Assembly: GCA_002721775.1 (NCBI GenBank) | Contig: PBLM01000053.1 | Span: 1-14,515, forward strand | Direction: 5' to 3' | Length of the DNA stretch: 14,515 nt | Source of the DNA: Rhodospirillaceae bacterium | GTDB taxonomy: Bacteria > Pseudomonadota > Alphaproteobacteria > Puniceispirillales > Puniceispirillaceae | Shown: positions 1 through 5,689 of the stretch, one piece after another | Numbering within the stretch: the first letter of the stretch is position 1 | Layout: each line of letters begins with the position of its first letter | The notes under the pieces: generated by a model | Told to the model about the DNA's origin: nothing | Seen by the model: the letters and a program-made list of their open reading frames with translations, nothing else | The model's database searches: none | Program-made: the position numbers and the translations under genes

Positions 1-816
1 CTAGGACTTATGCTGGTTGCTTGTATGACGATAAACACCGCTCTTGCTGACCAGAAGATTATTGTCCAATCAACAACCTCAACAAAAAATTCAGGTCTCT
101 ATGATTACATTCTGCCCTTGATAAAACAGGACACAGGCGTGACTGTTCACGTTGTTGCTGTAGGTACAGGCGCAGCCATCAAAAATGCGATGAATTGTGA
201 CGGTGATGTGCTATTGGTTCACAACCGAAAACGTGAAGATAAATTTGTCGCTGAGGGCTATGCCAAACAGCGCCATGATGTCATGTACAACGACTATGTG
301 CTCGTCGGGCCCCATTCTGACCCCGCCGGAATAGCTGGCTTACAAAATGCTGCAGCAGCCTTGAATAAAATTGCAGAATCAAAATCTATATTTGTCTCAC
401 GCGGGGATATGTCTGGTACACATAGCAAGGAACGCGAGCTATGGAAGTATGCATCTTTTGCGCCTGACGCCGTTTCAGGCAAATGGTACAGACAGACAGG
501 TTCTGGCATGGGTGCAACACTGAATATTGCCGCTGGCATGGCAGGCTATACCCTTACTGACAGAGCTACATGGATATCTTTTGGTAACAAAGCTGATCTC
601 GATATTCTTGTTGAAGGAGACAGGCATTTGTTTAACCCCTATGGCGTCATGCTGGTTAATAAAGATAAATGCCCAAACGTGGATGCGGAAGCCGGCCAAG
701 TCTTTATTGATTGGCTGCTGTCAGAGACAGGCCGAAGCGCCATTTCCGCTTTCCGTAACAATGATAAGCAATTATTTTTTGTGGATACTCAGAATTTAGA
801 AAAATCTAGGCATTAA
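1..816 (+). CDS. tupA: Tungstate ABC transporter substrate-binding protein TupA (5' end probably outside window)
   Basis: Periplasmic binding protein that captures tungstate (possibly also molybdate) for an ABC importer. Numbering from the ATG at base 10, the mature protein opens with the oxyanion-binding TTST segment (residues 22-25) and NSGL. Then come VVAVGTG (about 48-54), DVLLVH (66-71), the VMYNDYVLVGP block (91-101) and SRGDMSGTHSKE (130-141), all typical of the TupA family. The visible signal peptide (MLVAC...ALA, about 13 residues) lacks a positively charged n-region, and the frame is open back to base 1 (codons for L, G, L), so the true start most likely lies upstream of the window. 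Length is close to the family norm of about 270. No permease or ATPase gene (tupB, tupC) follows on this strand; they must lie upstream or elsewhere. The last 11 bases overlap the end of the convergent regulator gene. Family assignment is firm; the choice of tungstate over molybdate rests on the family. Confidence 0.9.
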   Translation, partial: LGLMLVACMTINTALADQKIIVQSTTSTKNSGLYDYILPLIKQDTGVTVHVVAVGTGAAIKNAMNCDGDVLLVHNRKREDKFVAEGYAKQRHDVMYNDYVLVGPHSDPAGIAGLQNAAAALNKIAESKSIFVSRGDMSGTHSKERELWKYASFAPDAVSGKWYRQTGSGMGATLNIAAGMAGYTLTDRATWISFGNKADLDILVEGDRHLFNPYGVMLVNKDKCPNVDAEAGQVFIDWLLSETGRSAISAFRNNDKQLFFVDTQNLEKSRH

Positions 817-1672
817 AACTGACCTCGCCAAGTCTAGATGTATCATAGCCGTGAAAAGCATCTGTTAGTTCTCTAAAACTATTAGTTTGACAGAAGGCTA
901 AAAGGGTTTGAAAGGCGGGTTCGAAAACCATTTTCCGATTAACAAGAATGTCAACAGATTCGTTGATCAGGGGCAAGAATTCAAGGTTATACTTTATAGC
1001 ATAATGTTCCAAGCCAAACGCAATGTCAGCTTGTCCTTCCAAAAGGGCAAGAACAGATTCAAGCTCTGTATGGCAAGTTGCTGTCAGTTCCAGCTGTTCT
1101 GTTCTAATGCTTGCCTCATCCAGCAGATGTTCAAACAGAATCTGCGCCCCTGCCCCCTTTTGACGCTGGCTTAAGCGGTAGGGCCGGATAGCTGAAAGCG
1201 ATGAGACGTGGAGAGCCACAAACGGTTTCATCACAAGACCGCGGCTACGTTTTGCCCAATGCAAAAGCACAACATCCTTATCCGCACAAGTCGTTTTAAC
1301 CGGTTCAATATTCCAACTACGAAACGCTGGACAGAAAATGTGAATTACTGCTGCTGAGGCCTTTCCGCTTGCAACTCGTTCGAGACCTGCACTACTTCCA
1401 TTCCACATAGTTGCGATATCTATGCTTGTTTGTCGCAAAACAGCCTCAAGTAACGGGTCGTGACTGCCTGTGATTGTTAGTTGGCCCTTACCTGTTATGA
1501 TGCTGTCTTTATTTATCCAATCCAAAACAGCTTCTTTTGGAAACAGTAATTTGCCTGTAGTTTTGCTGAAAGGAATATCGCCTCTGGCTACAAGATCATA
1601 TATCCTGCGCTCCTTTACCCGCATCAGGGCAGCAACCTCCCTTGTGGTCAGAAATTGACTTGTTTCTGGCAT
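806..1672 (-). CDS. HTH (excisionase-type) regulator with periplasmic-binding-protein-like sensor domain
   Basis: Cytoplasmic one-component regulator of 288 residues. Residues 7-54 (LTTREVAALMRVKERRIYDL, then LFPKEAVLDWI) form a MerR/excisionase-like helix-turn-helix. Residues from about 68 on match the COG1910-type molybdate-binding-protein-like domain: GSHDPLLEAVL, a W-N-G-S segment, GLERVASGKASAA, and later YRLSQRQKGAGAQILFEHLL. No signal peptide is present, so the binding domain works inside the cell. From the architecture and its place beside tupA, I infer that it senses tungstate or molybdate and controls the transporter and perhaps molybdo- or tungsto-enzymes; this is not demonstrated. 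The ATG at 1672 is preceded by AAGGAAAAG on the minus strand, about 11 bases away. The stop overlaps the tupA stop region tail to tail. A perfect inverted repeat 28 bp upstream could be its operator. Confidence 0.85.
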   Translation of the reverse strand: MPETSQFLTTREVAALMRVKERRIYDLVARGDIPFSKTTGKLLFPKEAVLDWINKDSIITGKGQLTITGSHDPLLEAVLRQTSIDIATMWNGSSAGLERVASGKASAAVIHIFCPAFRSWNIEPVKTTCADKDVVLLHWAKRSRGLVMKPFVALHVSSLSAIRPYRLSQRQKGAGAQILFEHLLDEASIRTEQLELTATCHTELESVLALLEGQADIAFGLEHYAIKYNLEFLPLINESVDILVNRKMVFEPAFQTLLAFCQTNSFRELTDAFHGYDTSRLGEVSFNA

Positions 1673-2114
1673 TGGCAGCTATTCTTTTCCTTTTTATGTG
1701 TAAACTCATGTTTACGTCACACTGACAGCTTATCAGTTTTTACAGGCCCGAACATACTCGATTTGATATCAATGAGTGACATCAGCAACCTTGGTCGTCG
1801 GCCCAGTCTCTGCAGCTATCTTCACCACCTCCAAAAGAGAGAGGGGGCTCAGACCAACCGCGCCTAAAATCAGTACTTTGCCTTGTAATCTTTTTAAATT
1901 CAAATTGGCCCATTACCGACTGCCTAGATTTAAAATTAATTATGAAAAGATCAAACAGATAAGCAATCATTAACCTTTTGCTCATCTGCACATGAGATAA
2001 TATCTGGTCCAATTCAGCATCACATATTGACGTTTCCTTATCTTCATGTGTTCGATAAAGTGGCAGATTGACAAGATAATTAGTGAATTAGAACTGAACG
2101 GCTGGAGGACAAAT
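1673..2114. other. 442-bp intergenic region between the divergent regulator and membrane protein genes
   Basis: No intact gene is supported here. It holds the inverted repeat at 1700-1715. A minus-strand open frame at 1769-1912 (47 codons, no ATG) has a plausible Rossmann-like start, GKVLILGAVGLSP, and may be a gene remnant. On the plus strand TTGACA at 2068-2073 is a perfect -35 hexamer, but the best -10 (TAGAAC, 2089-2094) is only 15 bases away, so this is a weak promoter candidate for the following gene. Longer plus-strand frames through 1655-1973 have no ribosome-binding site or recognisable protein and are not called. Confidence 0.4.
1700..1715. promoter_or_regulatory. Inverted repeat, candidate operator of the PBP-HTH regulator
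   Basis: GTAAAC TCAT GTTTAC: two perfect 6-base arms around 4 bases, centred about 36 bp upstream of the regulator start. Its flanks partly extend the symmetry (TGTG on the left, CACA a few bases to the right). Its position suits autoregulation. That it binds this regulator is inference; no second copy was found before tupA because the window begins inside that gene. Confidence 0.4.
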
Positions 2115-2336
2115 ATGGATAAAATCAAAGTGATTAAATGGACCAGCACGGCAGCTGTTCTAACAGGGATTGCCTTGACTAATCTCAATATCTATCCTGT
2201 GAATATAATGATTCACGGCGCAGGGGCAACTGGGTGGACAATCGCAGGATTCATTACAAAGGACAGGGCGCTTTTGACAAATTTCTGCCTGCAGTTACCG
2301 CTATTTATATTCGGAATTATAAACTACTTCCTTTAG
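2115..2336 (+). CDS. Small membrane protein, 73 aa, uncharacterised (DUF6552-like?)
   Basis: The frame is open from an ATG at 2046, but the start at 2115 is chosen because GGAGG at 2104-2108 sits 6 bases before it and because MDKIKVIKW gives a normal basic n-terminus; the longer form would add 23 polar residues with no Shine-Dalgarno site. Three hydrophobic stretches are seen, roughly residues 10-24, 27-47 and 53-73, with the polar segment ATGW and the loop TKDR between them. The pattern TGIALTNLNIYPVN followed by HGAGATGWTIAGF recalls short alphaproteobacterial membrane proteins (I recall DUF6552) and loosely a SemiSWEET/PQ-loop half transporter; neither could be checked. The cupin gene begins 10 bases after its stop, so the two are co-translated and probably work together. 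Function unknown. Confidence 0.7.
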   Translation: MDKIKVIKWTSTAAVLTGIALTNLNIYPVNIMIHGAGATGWTIAGFITKDRALLTNFCLQLPLFIFGIINYFL

Positions 2337-2346
2337 GGAGAACGAT

Positions 2347-2736
2347 ATGACAGAAAATTTTTTTCATATAGATGATCTCACCCAAGGTCTAGAACGAGAG
2401 CTCACAAAGGGGATCACAACACGGATTTTTCCTGGTGACCAAGCAATGTTGTCTGTGGTTCGTATTAAAGCTAATGCCCGCGGAACGCTGCACTGTCATC
2501 CTGAGGAGCAATGGGGCTTCATGATACAGGGATCAGCCACCCGTATCCAAGATGGTCAGCACATTCAGGTTCAAAAAGGGGCTTTCTGGCGCACACCGGG
2601 ACATGTTGAGCACAGCGTGATTGCCGGACCTGAAGGCTGTGTCATTCTTGATGTCTTTGCTCCGCCCAGAGAAGAATATAAAACTCCTGGCAGCGGATTC
2701 GGCACAAAAACGCATCAACCAGTTTCGACAGGATGA
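2347..2736 (+). CDS. Cupin-domain protein
   Basis: Single-domain cupin of 129 residues, cytoplasmic (no signal peptide). Cupin motif 1 is GTLHCHPEEQWGFMIQG, giving putative metal ligands H49, H51 and Q55, where many cupins have Glu. Motif 2 is GAFWRTPGHVEHS, giving H89 (with H86 nearby). The C-terminal DVFAPPREEY ending is common in cupins of this type. The exact reaction or ligand cannot be read from sequence; relatives include small oxygenases, isomerases and ligand-binding proteins. AGGGAG lies 8 bases before the ATG and overlaps the end of the upstream membrane-protein gene (10-base gap), so this is a two-gene operon. No strong terminator follows; a T-rich stretch at 2762-2775 may serve. 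Confidence 0.85.
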   Translation: MTENFFHIDDLTQGLERELTKGITTRIFPGDQAMLSVVRIKANARGTLHCHPEEQWGFMIQGSATRIQDGQHIQVQKGAFWRTPGHVEHSVIAGPEGCVILDVFAPPREEYKTPGSGFGTKTHQPVSTG

Positions 2737-2775
2737 AACCCATTTAGACGGCATAATGAGCTTTTTTGCATTTTT

Positions 2776-2889
2776 CTAGTTATCAGCGCCGATTTGCGCC
2801 CACTCAGGAACCCATGAGGGGTAGCTGGAACAACCAGATAAACCAACAAGCCAAAAGGCAGTAAGCGCGAGAGCCACAAACTTTTTCAT
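2776..2889 (-). CDS. Small lipoprotein, 37 aa (missed small gene)
   Basis: A minus-strand ORF of 37 codons reads as a complete lipoprotein precursor. It has a basic n-region (MKKF), a hydrophobic core (VALALTAFWLVG) and the lipobox LSGC with the lipidated cysteine at residue 20. A short tail (CSSYPSWVPEWAQIGADN) follows and ends in TAG. The Shine-Dalgarno AAAGGAAA lies about 6 bases before the ATG. The mature peptide would be only 18 residues, rich in Trp, Pro and Ser. Residues after the lipid Cys are SS, which under the E. coli rule would favour outer-membrane sorting. It converges with the cupin gene (39 bp between stops) and diverges from the HAD gene. Function unknown; size recalls entericidin-like or other tiny lipoproteins, but no sequence match is claimed. 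Confidence 0.75.
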   Translation of the reverse strand: MKKFVALALTAFWLVGLSGCSSYPSWVPEWAQIGADN

Positions 2890-3039
2890 AACAATTTCCT
2901 TTTTATACGGATATAACAAAGCTTAGCCAATCTAATGGTCGCCTTTACAGACAAAAAAAGCAACTCTGCAATCGCTTGAATTCTTTTGAGACTGATCTTT
3001 AGGACAAACACTTAGCAGAGTGGGGGATTATAAGCCAAT

Positions 3040-3750
3040 ATGATTGAAGGTAAAACAACACTGACCTTTGATTGTTATGGCACACTAATTGATTGGGAAT
3101 CAGGCATTTGGGATGGCTTTCAACAGTTGTTGCAAACTAATAACAGCACGCTTATGCGCCAGACCTGCCTTGAGGCGTTTGCAGAGATAGAAAGCGCTGT
3201 TCAGAAACAGCAGCCAGGCAGACTTTACCCTGAGGTTTTGCAACTGACTCATGAGTTATTTGCCAAACGGTTTGCCCTTAGGACCAGTCCGGAGTTGGAC
3301 AGGCGCTTTGGAAATTTCGTGCCTTTCTGGCCAGCCTTTCCAGACAGTTCTGATATGTTGCGCCGCCTGAAAGCCCATTTTAGACTTGTGATCCTCTCCA
3401 ATGTCGACAGAATCAGTTTTGCAAGGTCAAATGAGCGACTTGGAGTTGAATTTGATGCCATTTTTACTGCAGAAGATGTTGGCTCTTACAAGCCCAATCC
3501 GGAAAATTTTGCCTACATGATTCAAAATCTTGATTGTAAGAAAACAGAGATCCTACATGTCGCGCAATCATTGTTTCACGATATAAAGCCTGCCACAGAT
3601 GCAGGGCTTAATTCAGTATGGATTGATAGACAGGGACTTACTGACGGAGGGTCATGGGGCGCAACCTTAAAAATAGACAGGGTTCCTCAAACGGAAAAAA
3701 GATTCAGCACCTTGCAAGAATTTACCGAATTTGCCTGCAAAGCAAAATAA
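3040..3750 (+). CDS. HAD type II hydrolase (haloacid dehalogenase-like)
   Basis: HAD-superfamily enzyme of 236 residues, cytoplasmic, with all four motifs. Motif I is FDCYGTLIDW (nucleophile D11, where the usual second Asp is Tyr, as in 2-haloacid dehalogenases). Motif II is ILSNVD (S120, N121). Motif III is SYKPNPENF (K151). The motif IV region is HVAQSLFHDIKPA (H180, D181). R40 may match the substrate-binding Arg of L-2-haloacid dehalogenases. However, the S-x-N residues that such enzymes carry near motif IV are A175 and S177 here, so true dehalogenase activity is doubtful; it may act on another small substrate or be a phosphatase. The start ATG is preceded by GGGGGA. It leads a forward operon with the redoxin (23 bp downstream), a small membrane peptide and a histidine phosphatase. 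Confidence 0.85.
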   Translation: MIEGKTTLTFDCYGTLIDWESGIWDGFQQLLQTNNSTLMRQTCLEAFAEIESAVQKQQPGRLYPEVLQLTHELFAKRFALRTSPELDRRFGNFVPFWPAFPDSSDMLRRLKAHFRLVILSNVDRISFARSNERLGVEFDAIFTAEDVGSYKPNPENFAYMIQNLDCKKTEILHVAQSLFHDIKPATDAGLNSVWIDRQGLTDGGSWGATLKIDRVPQTEKRFSTLQEFTEFACKAK

Positions 3751-3773
3751 GTAAAAAGATATAGGAGTAACTT

Positions 3774-4319
3774 ATGCCGCTAAACACACCAATTTGCGAT
3801 TTTGGTTGGCAAGCGCCCAATTTCACCCTACATGATACGAACAACCAACTGCATCAACTGGATAGCCTTGTTGGGCTAAACGGTTTACTAATCGCCTTTA
3901 TTTGCAATCATTGTCCTTATGTAAAAGCTATTATTGACAGGTTGGTTAGTGACGCGACTGCCCTGCAACAACACGGTATTAATACAGTTGCAATTATGCC
4001 AAATGACTATCACAGCTACCCTGAAGATAGTCCTGAAAATATGGTGGCTTTTATTACTCGTCATCATATTCCCTTTCCCTACCTCATCGATGAAACACAG
4101 CAGGTGGCCAAAGTATATGGAGCGGTGTGCACACCTGATTTTTTTGGTCTTAACGCAGAAGGCAAATTACATTACCGTGGCCGGCTAGACGATATTAAAA
4201 TCGGAACGTCAAACAAGCGTCAGCCGGAGCTTCTCGAAGCGATGATAAAAGTGGCAGAAACGGGAAGAGGACCAGAACACCAAGCTCCCTCAATGGGGTG
4301 CTCGATAAAATGGCGATAA
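3774..4319 (+). CDS. Thioredoxin-fold redoxin (PRX-like)
   Basis: Redoxin of 181 residues resembling the PRX_like1 group of AhpC/TSA-type proteins. The thioredoxin-fold core carries C44-N-H-C47-P-Y at the active-site position, followed by V-K. GAVCTPDFF (C119, with P121 as the expected cis-Pro) comes later, and the family-typical end MGCSIKW (C176). No signal peptide, so probably cytoplasmic. It is likely to reduce peroxides or disulfides, but the electron donor and substrate are unknown. AGGAG lies 6 bases before the ATG. It is second in the operon after the HAD hydrolase. The family name is firm; the enzymatic role is inferred. Confidence 0.88.
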   Translation: MPLNTPICDFGWQAPNFTLHDTNNQLHQLDSLVGLNGLLIAFICNHCPYVKAIIDRLVSDATALQQHGINTVAIMPNDYHSYPEDSPENMVAFITRHHIPFPYLIDETQQVAKVYGAVCTPDFFGLNAEGKLHYRGRLDDIKIGTSNKRQPELLEAMIKVAETGRGPEHQAPSMGCSIKWR

Positions 4320-4361
4320 ATGTTCTGTGCATCTCAATCTGCTTAAAAAGTGTTGTCAAGA

Positions 4362-4508
4362 ATGTTGAAACAGCTACGTAATTGGCATGGCCAGATTCTT
4401 GAAAAGATTCAGAAGCAGACTGGGCTGACAAATTATCAGATCTTGTGGATCGCTTTTGCAGAGGGTTTGTTTTTTGGCTTTTTGCTGGGATGGTGGTGGT
4501 TTACATGA
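4362..4508 (+). CDS. Small single-pass membrane peptide, 48 aa (missed small gene)
   Basis: An ORF of 48 codons lies in the gap between the redoxin and the phosphatase. It starts MLKQLRNWHGQILEKIQKQT (amphipathic, basic) and then has one hydrophobic segment, IAFAEGLFFGFLLGWWWF, ending in T and TGA. Its TGA overlaps the ATG of the phosphatase (ATGA at 4505-4508), the usual sign of translational coupling. This argues that both frames are real and that the phosphatase starts at 4505. The ribosome-binding site before 4362 is weak (AAGA only); GTG at 4350 or TTG at 4353 are alternative starts. The product looks like an inner-membrane anchor or modulator with a cytoplasmic helix. I do not recognise the family. 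Confidence 0.65.
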   Translation: MLKQLRNWHGQILEKIQKQTGLTNYQILWIAFAEGLFFGFLLGWWWFT

Positions 4509-5077
4509 AGATATTGAAAATTACATATGCGACATTCATCTGCAGCCTATATATGACAATTACCCCTGCTCAAGGCATTGCAACTGAACCGTTGAAAAAA
4601 GCCCTTTCTGAGACATTAGCGAATGTGGTGTTTATGCGCCACGCCCTTGCGCCTGGGTTTGGTGATCCGACGGAATTTCAGATAAATGATTGTTCAACGC
4701 AGCGGAATCTGGATCAGGTTGGGCGACGTCAAGCCCGCCTAATCGGCAATTATATGCGCGATCATAAGATCGTATTTGACACTATCCTGTCCAGCCAATG
4801 GTGTCGGTGTAAACAGACGGCTAACCTTCTTGATATGGGAAACTGGGAAGAATTTACAGGCCTAAATTCTTTTTTTCAGGGTCATGCTGACCGCACAGAT
4901 ACATTGACAAAGCTTCAGCACAAGCTAGATGAGTTGCCTGCTGATACTCTAGTTTTGATGGTCACACATCAAGTTATAATCAATGCAATTACAAAAATTT
5001 CACCAGCCAGCGGTGGGCTTGTTGTCTATAATACGAGGACGAAAATTTCTAAGAACGTAAAGCTGAGGAACCAATAA
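4505..5077 (+). CDS. Exported histidine phosphatase (phosphoglycerate-mutase superfamily)
   Basis: Histidine-phosphatase-family protein of 190 residues. The start at 4505 gives a signal peptide (MKILK, hydrophobic core to about residue 20, probable cleavage after AQGIA). The longer frame from 4445 would add 20 residues and lies inside the upstream 48-codon ORF. The catalytic core begins VVFMRHALAPGFGDP with phospho-acceptor H46, followed by DCSTQRNLDQVGRRQA, ILSSQWCRCKQTA and the second histidine in VTHQVIINAIT (H155). The catalytic elements appear complete. Predicted periplasmic; the substrate is unknown. Its ATG overlaps the TGA of the small membrane gene. A hairpin terminator follows 82 bp after its stop and ends the operon. 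Confidence 0.87.
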   Translation: MKILKITYATFICSLYMTITPAQGIATEPLKKALSETLANVVFMRHALAPGFGDPTEFQINDCSTQRNLDQVGRRQARLIGNYMRDHKIVFDTILSSQWCRCKQTANLLDMGNWEEFTGLNSFFQGHADRTDTLTKLQHKLDELPADTLVLMVTHQVIINAITKISPASGGLVVYNTRTKISKNVKLRNQ

Positions 5078-5158
5078 ATTTATATTGAGATCGCCGTCAA
5101 GGATTTTTCTTAAATGTAAAGCAGGGCTTTAACCTGAACGCTTTTATTCCCAAAAAAA

Positions 5159-5192
5159 TCCACCCAAATTGGGTGGAGTATTTTTATTTTTT
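5159..5192 (+). terminator. Intrinsic terminator of the HAD-redoxin-phosphatase operon
   Basis: Stem TCCACCC / GGGTGGA (7 perfect pairs, loop AAATT), followed by GTATTTTTATTTTTT. An A-run precedes the stem, so it could also act weakly on the other strand. It lies 82 bp after the phosphatase stop. Confidence 0.85.
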
Positions 5193-5245
5193 ATGCCTTA
5201 CCAAAAAATTATGAATCATTTGGTATTTTGTGTCGTATTGTAATT

Positions 5246-5314
5246 GAGCATCTGTTTTATGCAGATGTATCATCCTCCCTAACTTGGTCGCAGTCCGCTG
5301 CGACCTCTTTTTTT
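5246..5314 (+). ncRNA. Candidate sRNA resembling the alpha-r8 (suhB/MmgR) family
   Basis: A roughly 69-nt unit with no coding frame. It has a 5' hairpin (CATCTG 5249-5254, loop TTTTATG, CAGATG 5262-5267), then an unpaired stretch TATCATCCTCCCTAACTT (5268-5285), then a strong intrinsic terminator (5286-5314). The single-stranded UCCUCCCU is complementary to Shine-Dalgarno sequences. It matches 8 of 10 positions of the conserved UUUCCUCCCU segment that I recall for alpha-r8 sRNAs such as Sinorhizobium MmgR (about 77 nt, hairpin, open CU-rich segment, terminator). A -10-like TATTGT at 5236-5241 would place the 5' end near 5247; no good -35 is seen. It lies after its own upstream terminator (5159), so it is probably an independent transcript. 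It likely represses mRNAs by masking ribosome-binding sites, with Hfq; this is inference. The 5' boundary is approximate. Confidence 0.6.
5286..5314 (+). terminator. Intrinsic terminator of the candidate sRNA
   Basis: GGTCGCAG / CTGCGACC, 8 perfect pairs with tetraloop TCCG, followed by TCTTTTTTT. No protein gene ends just upstream, which is the main reason to place an RNA gene here. Confidence 0.85.
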
Positions 5315-5689
5315 AAGGCAAACATGTTTCACCTGACTTGTAAAGTTGTGAATGGCTTGAGTTGAAAAATTTTCTATTTTCTCTAACCAAATCATAGTCC
5401 CAGGCCACATTTTATGACCTGAAAGGGTTAAACAGACTTGAATGACGTTCGGATAGGCCCAACCTCAATTTCTGACCACGTGGCAAAGCCTCTCTTTGCT
5501 GACAATTCTGGCGTTCTCAAGTGTGACAAATAAGCCCGCACTGCTCGGACACTTTTTATGGCTATATAATTCAGTCTAGCGGCGAACTAATCTATGCTTG
5601 AATCATCTTAATCTACATCTTATTTGAAAAGTGGGGGCAGTATTTTAGCCTGTATATTAGAGCAGATTTCCACTGTTGGAGACATTTAA
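5315..5689. other. 375-bp non-coding region upstream of malonyl-CoA decarboxylase
   Basis: No gene is seen. Structured elements present: palindrome AAACATGTTT at 5320-5329; perfect 8-bp palindrome CCACGTGG at 5476-5483; an adjoining hairpin GCAAAG-CCTCT-CTTTGC at 5483-5499; and a perfect -10 hexamer TATAAT at 5565-5570 whose -35 region (TGCTCG) is poor, so it may need an activator. If used, it would give a leader of about 110 nt before the decarboxylase. GGAGA lies 7 bases before that gene's ATG. Confidence 0.4.

Noticed and set aside
1782..2012. 76-codon minus-strand ORF
   Set aside because: Low-complexity Ser/Gly-rich end, no Shine-Dalgarno site, no recognisable domain; it overlaps another open frame on the same strand.
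2046..2114. N-terminal extension of the small membrane protein from ATG 2046
   Set aside because: No ribosome-binding site before 2046, while GGAGG stands 6 bases before the ATG at 2115.
4445..4504. Longer start for the histidine phosphatase at ATG 4445
   Set aside because: It runs inside the 48-codon upstream ORF. The ATG at 4505 gives a proper signal peptide and an ATGA stop/start overlap.
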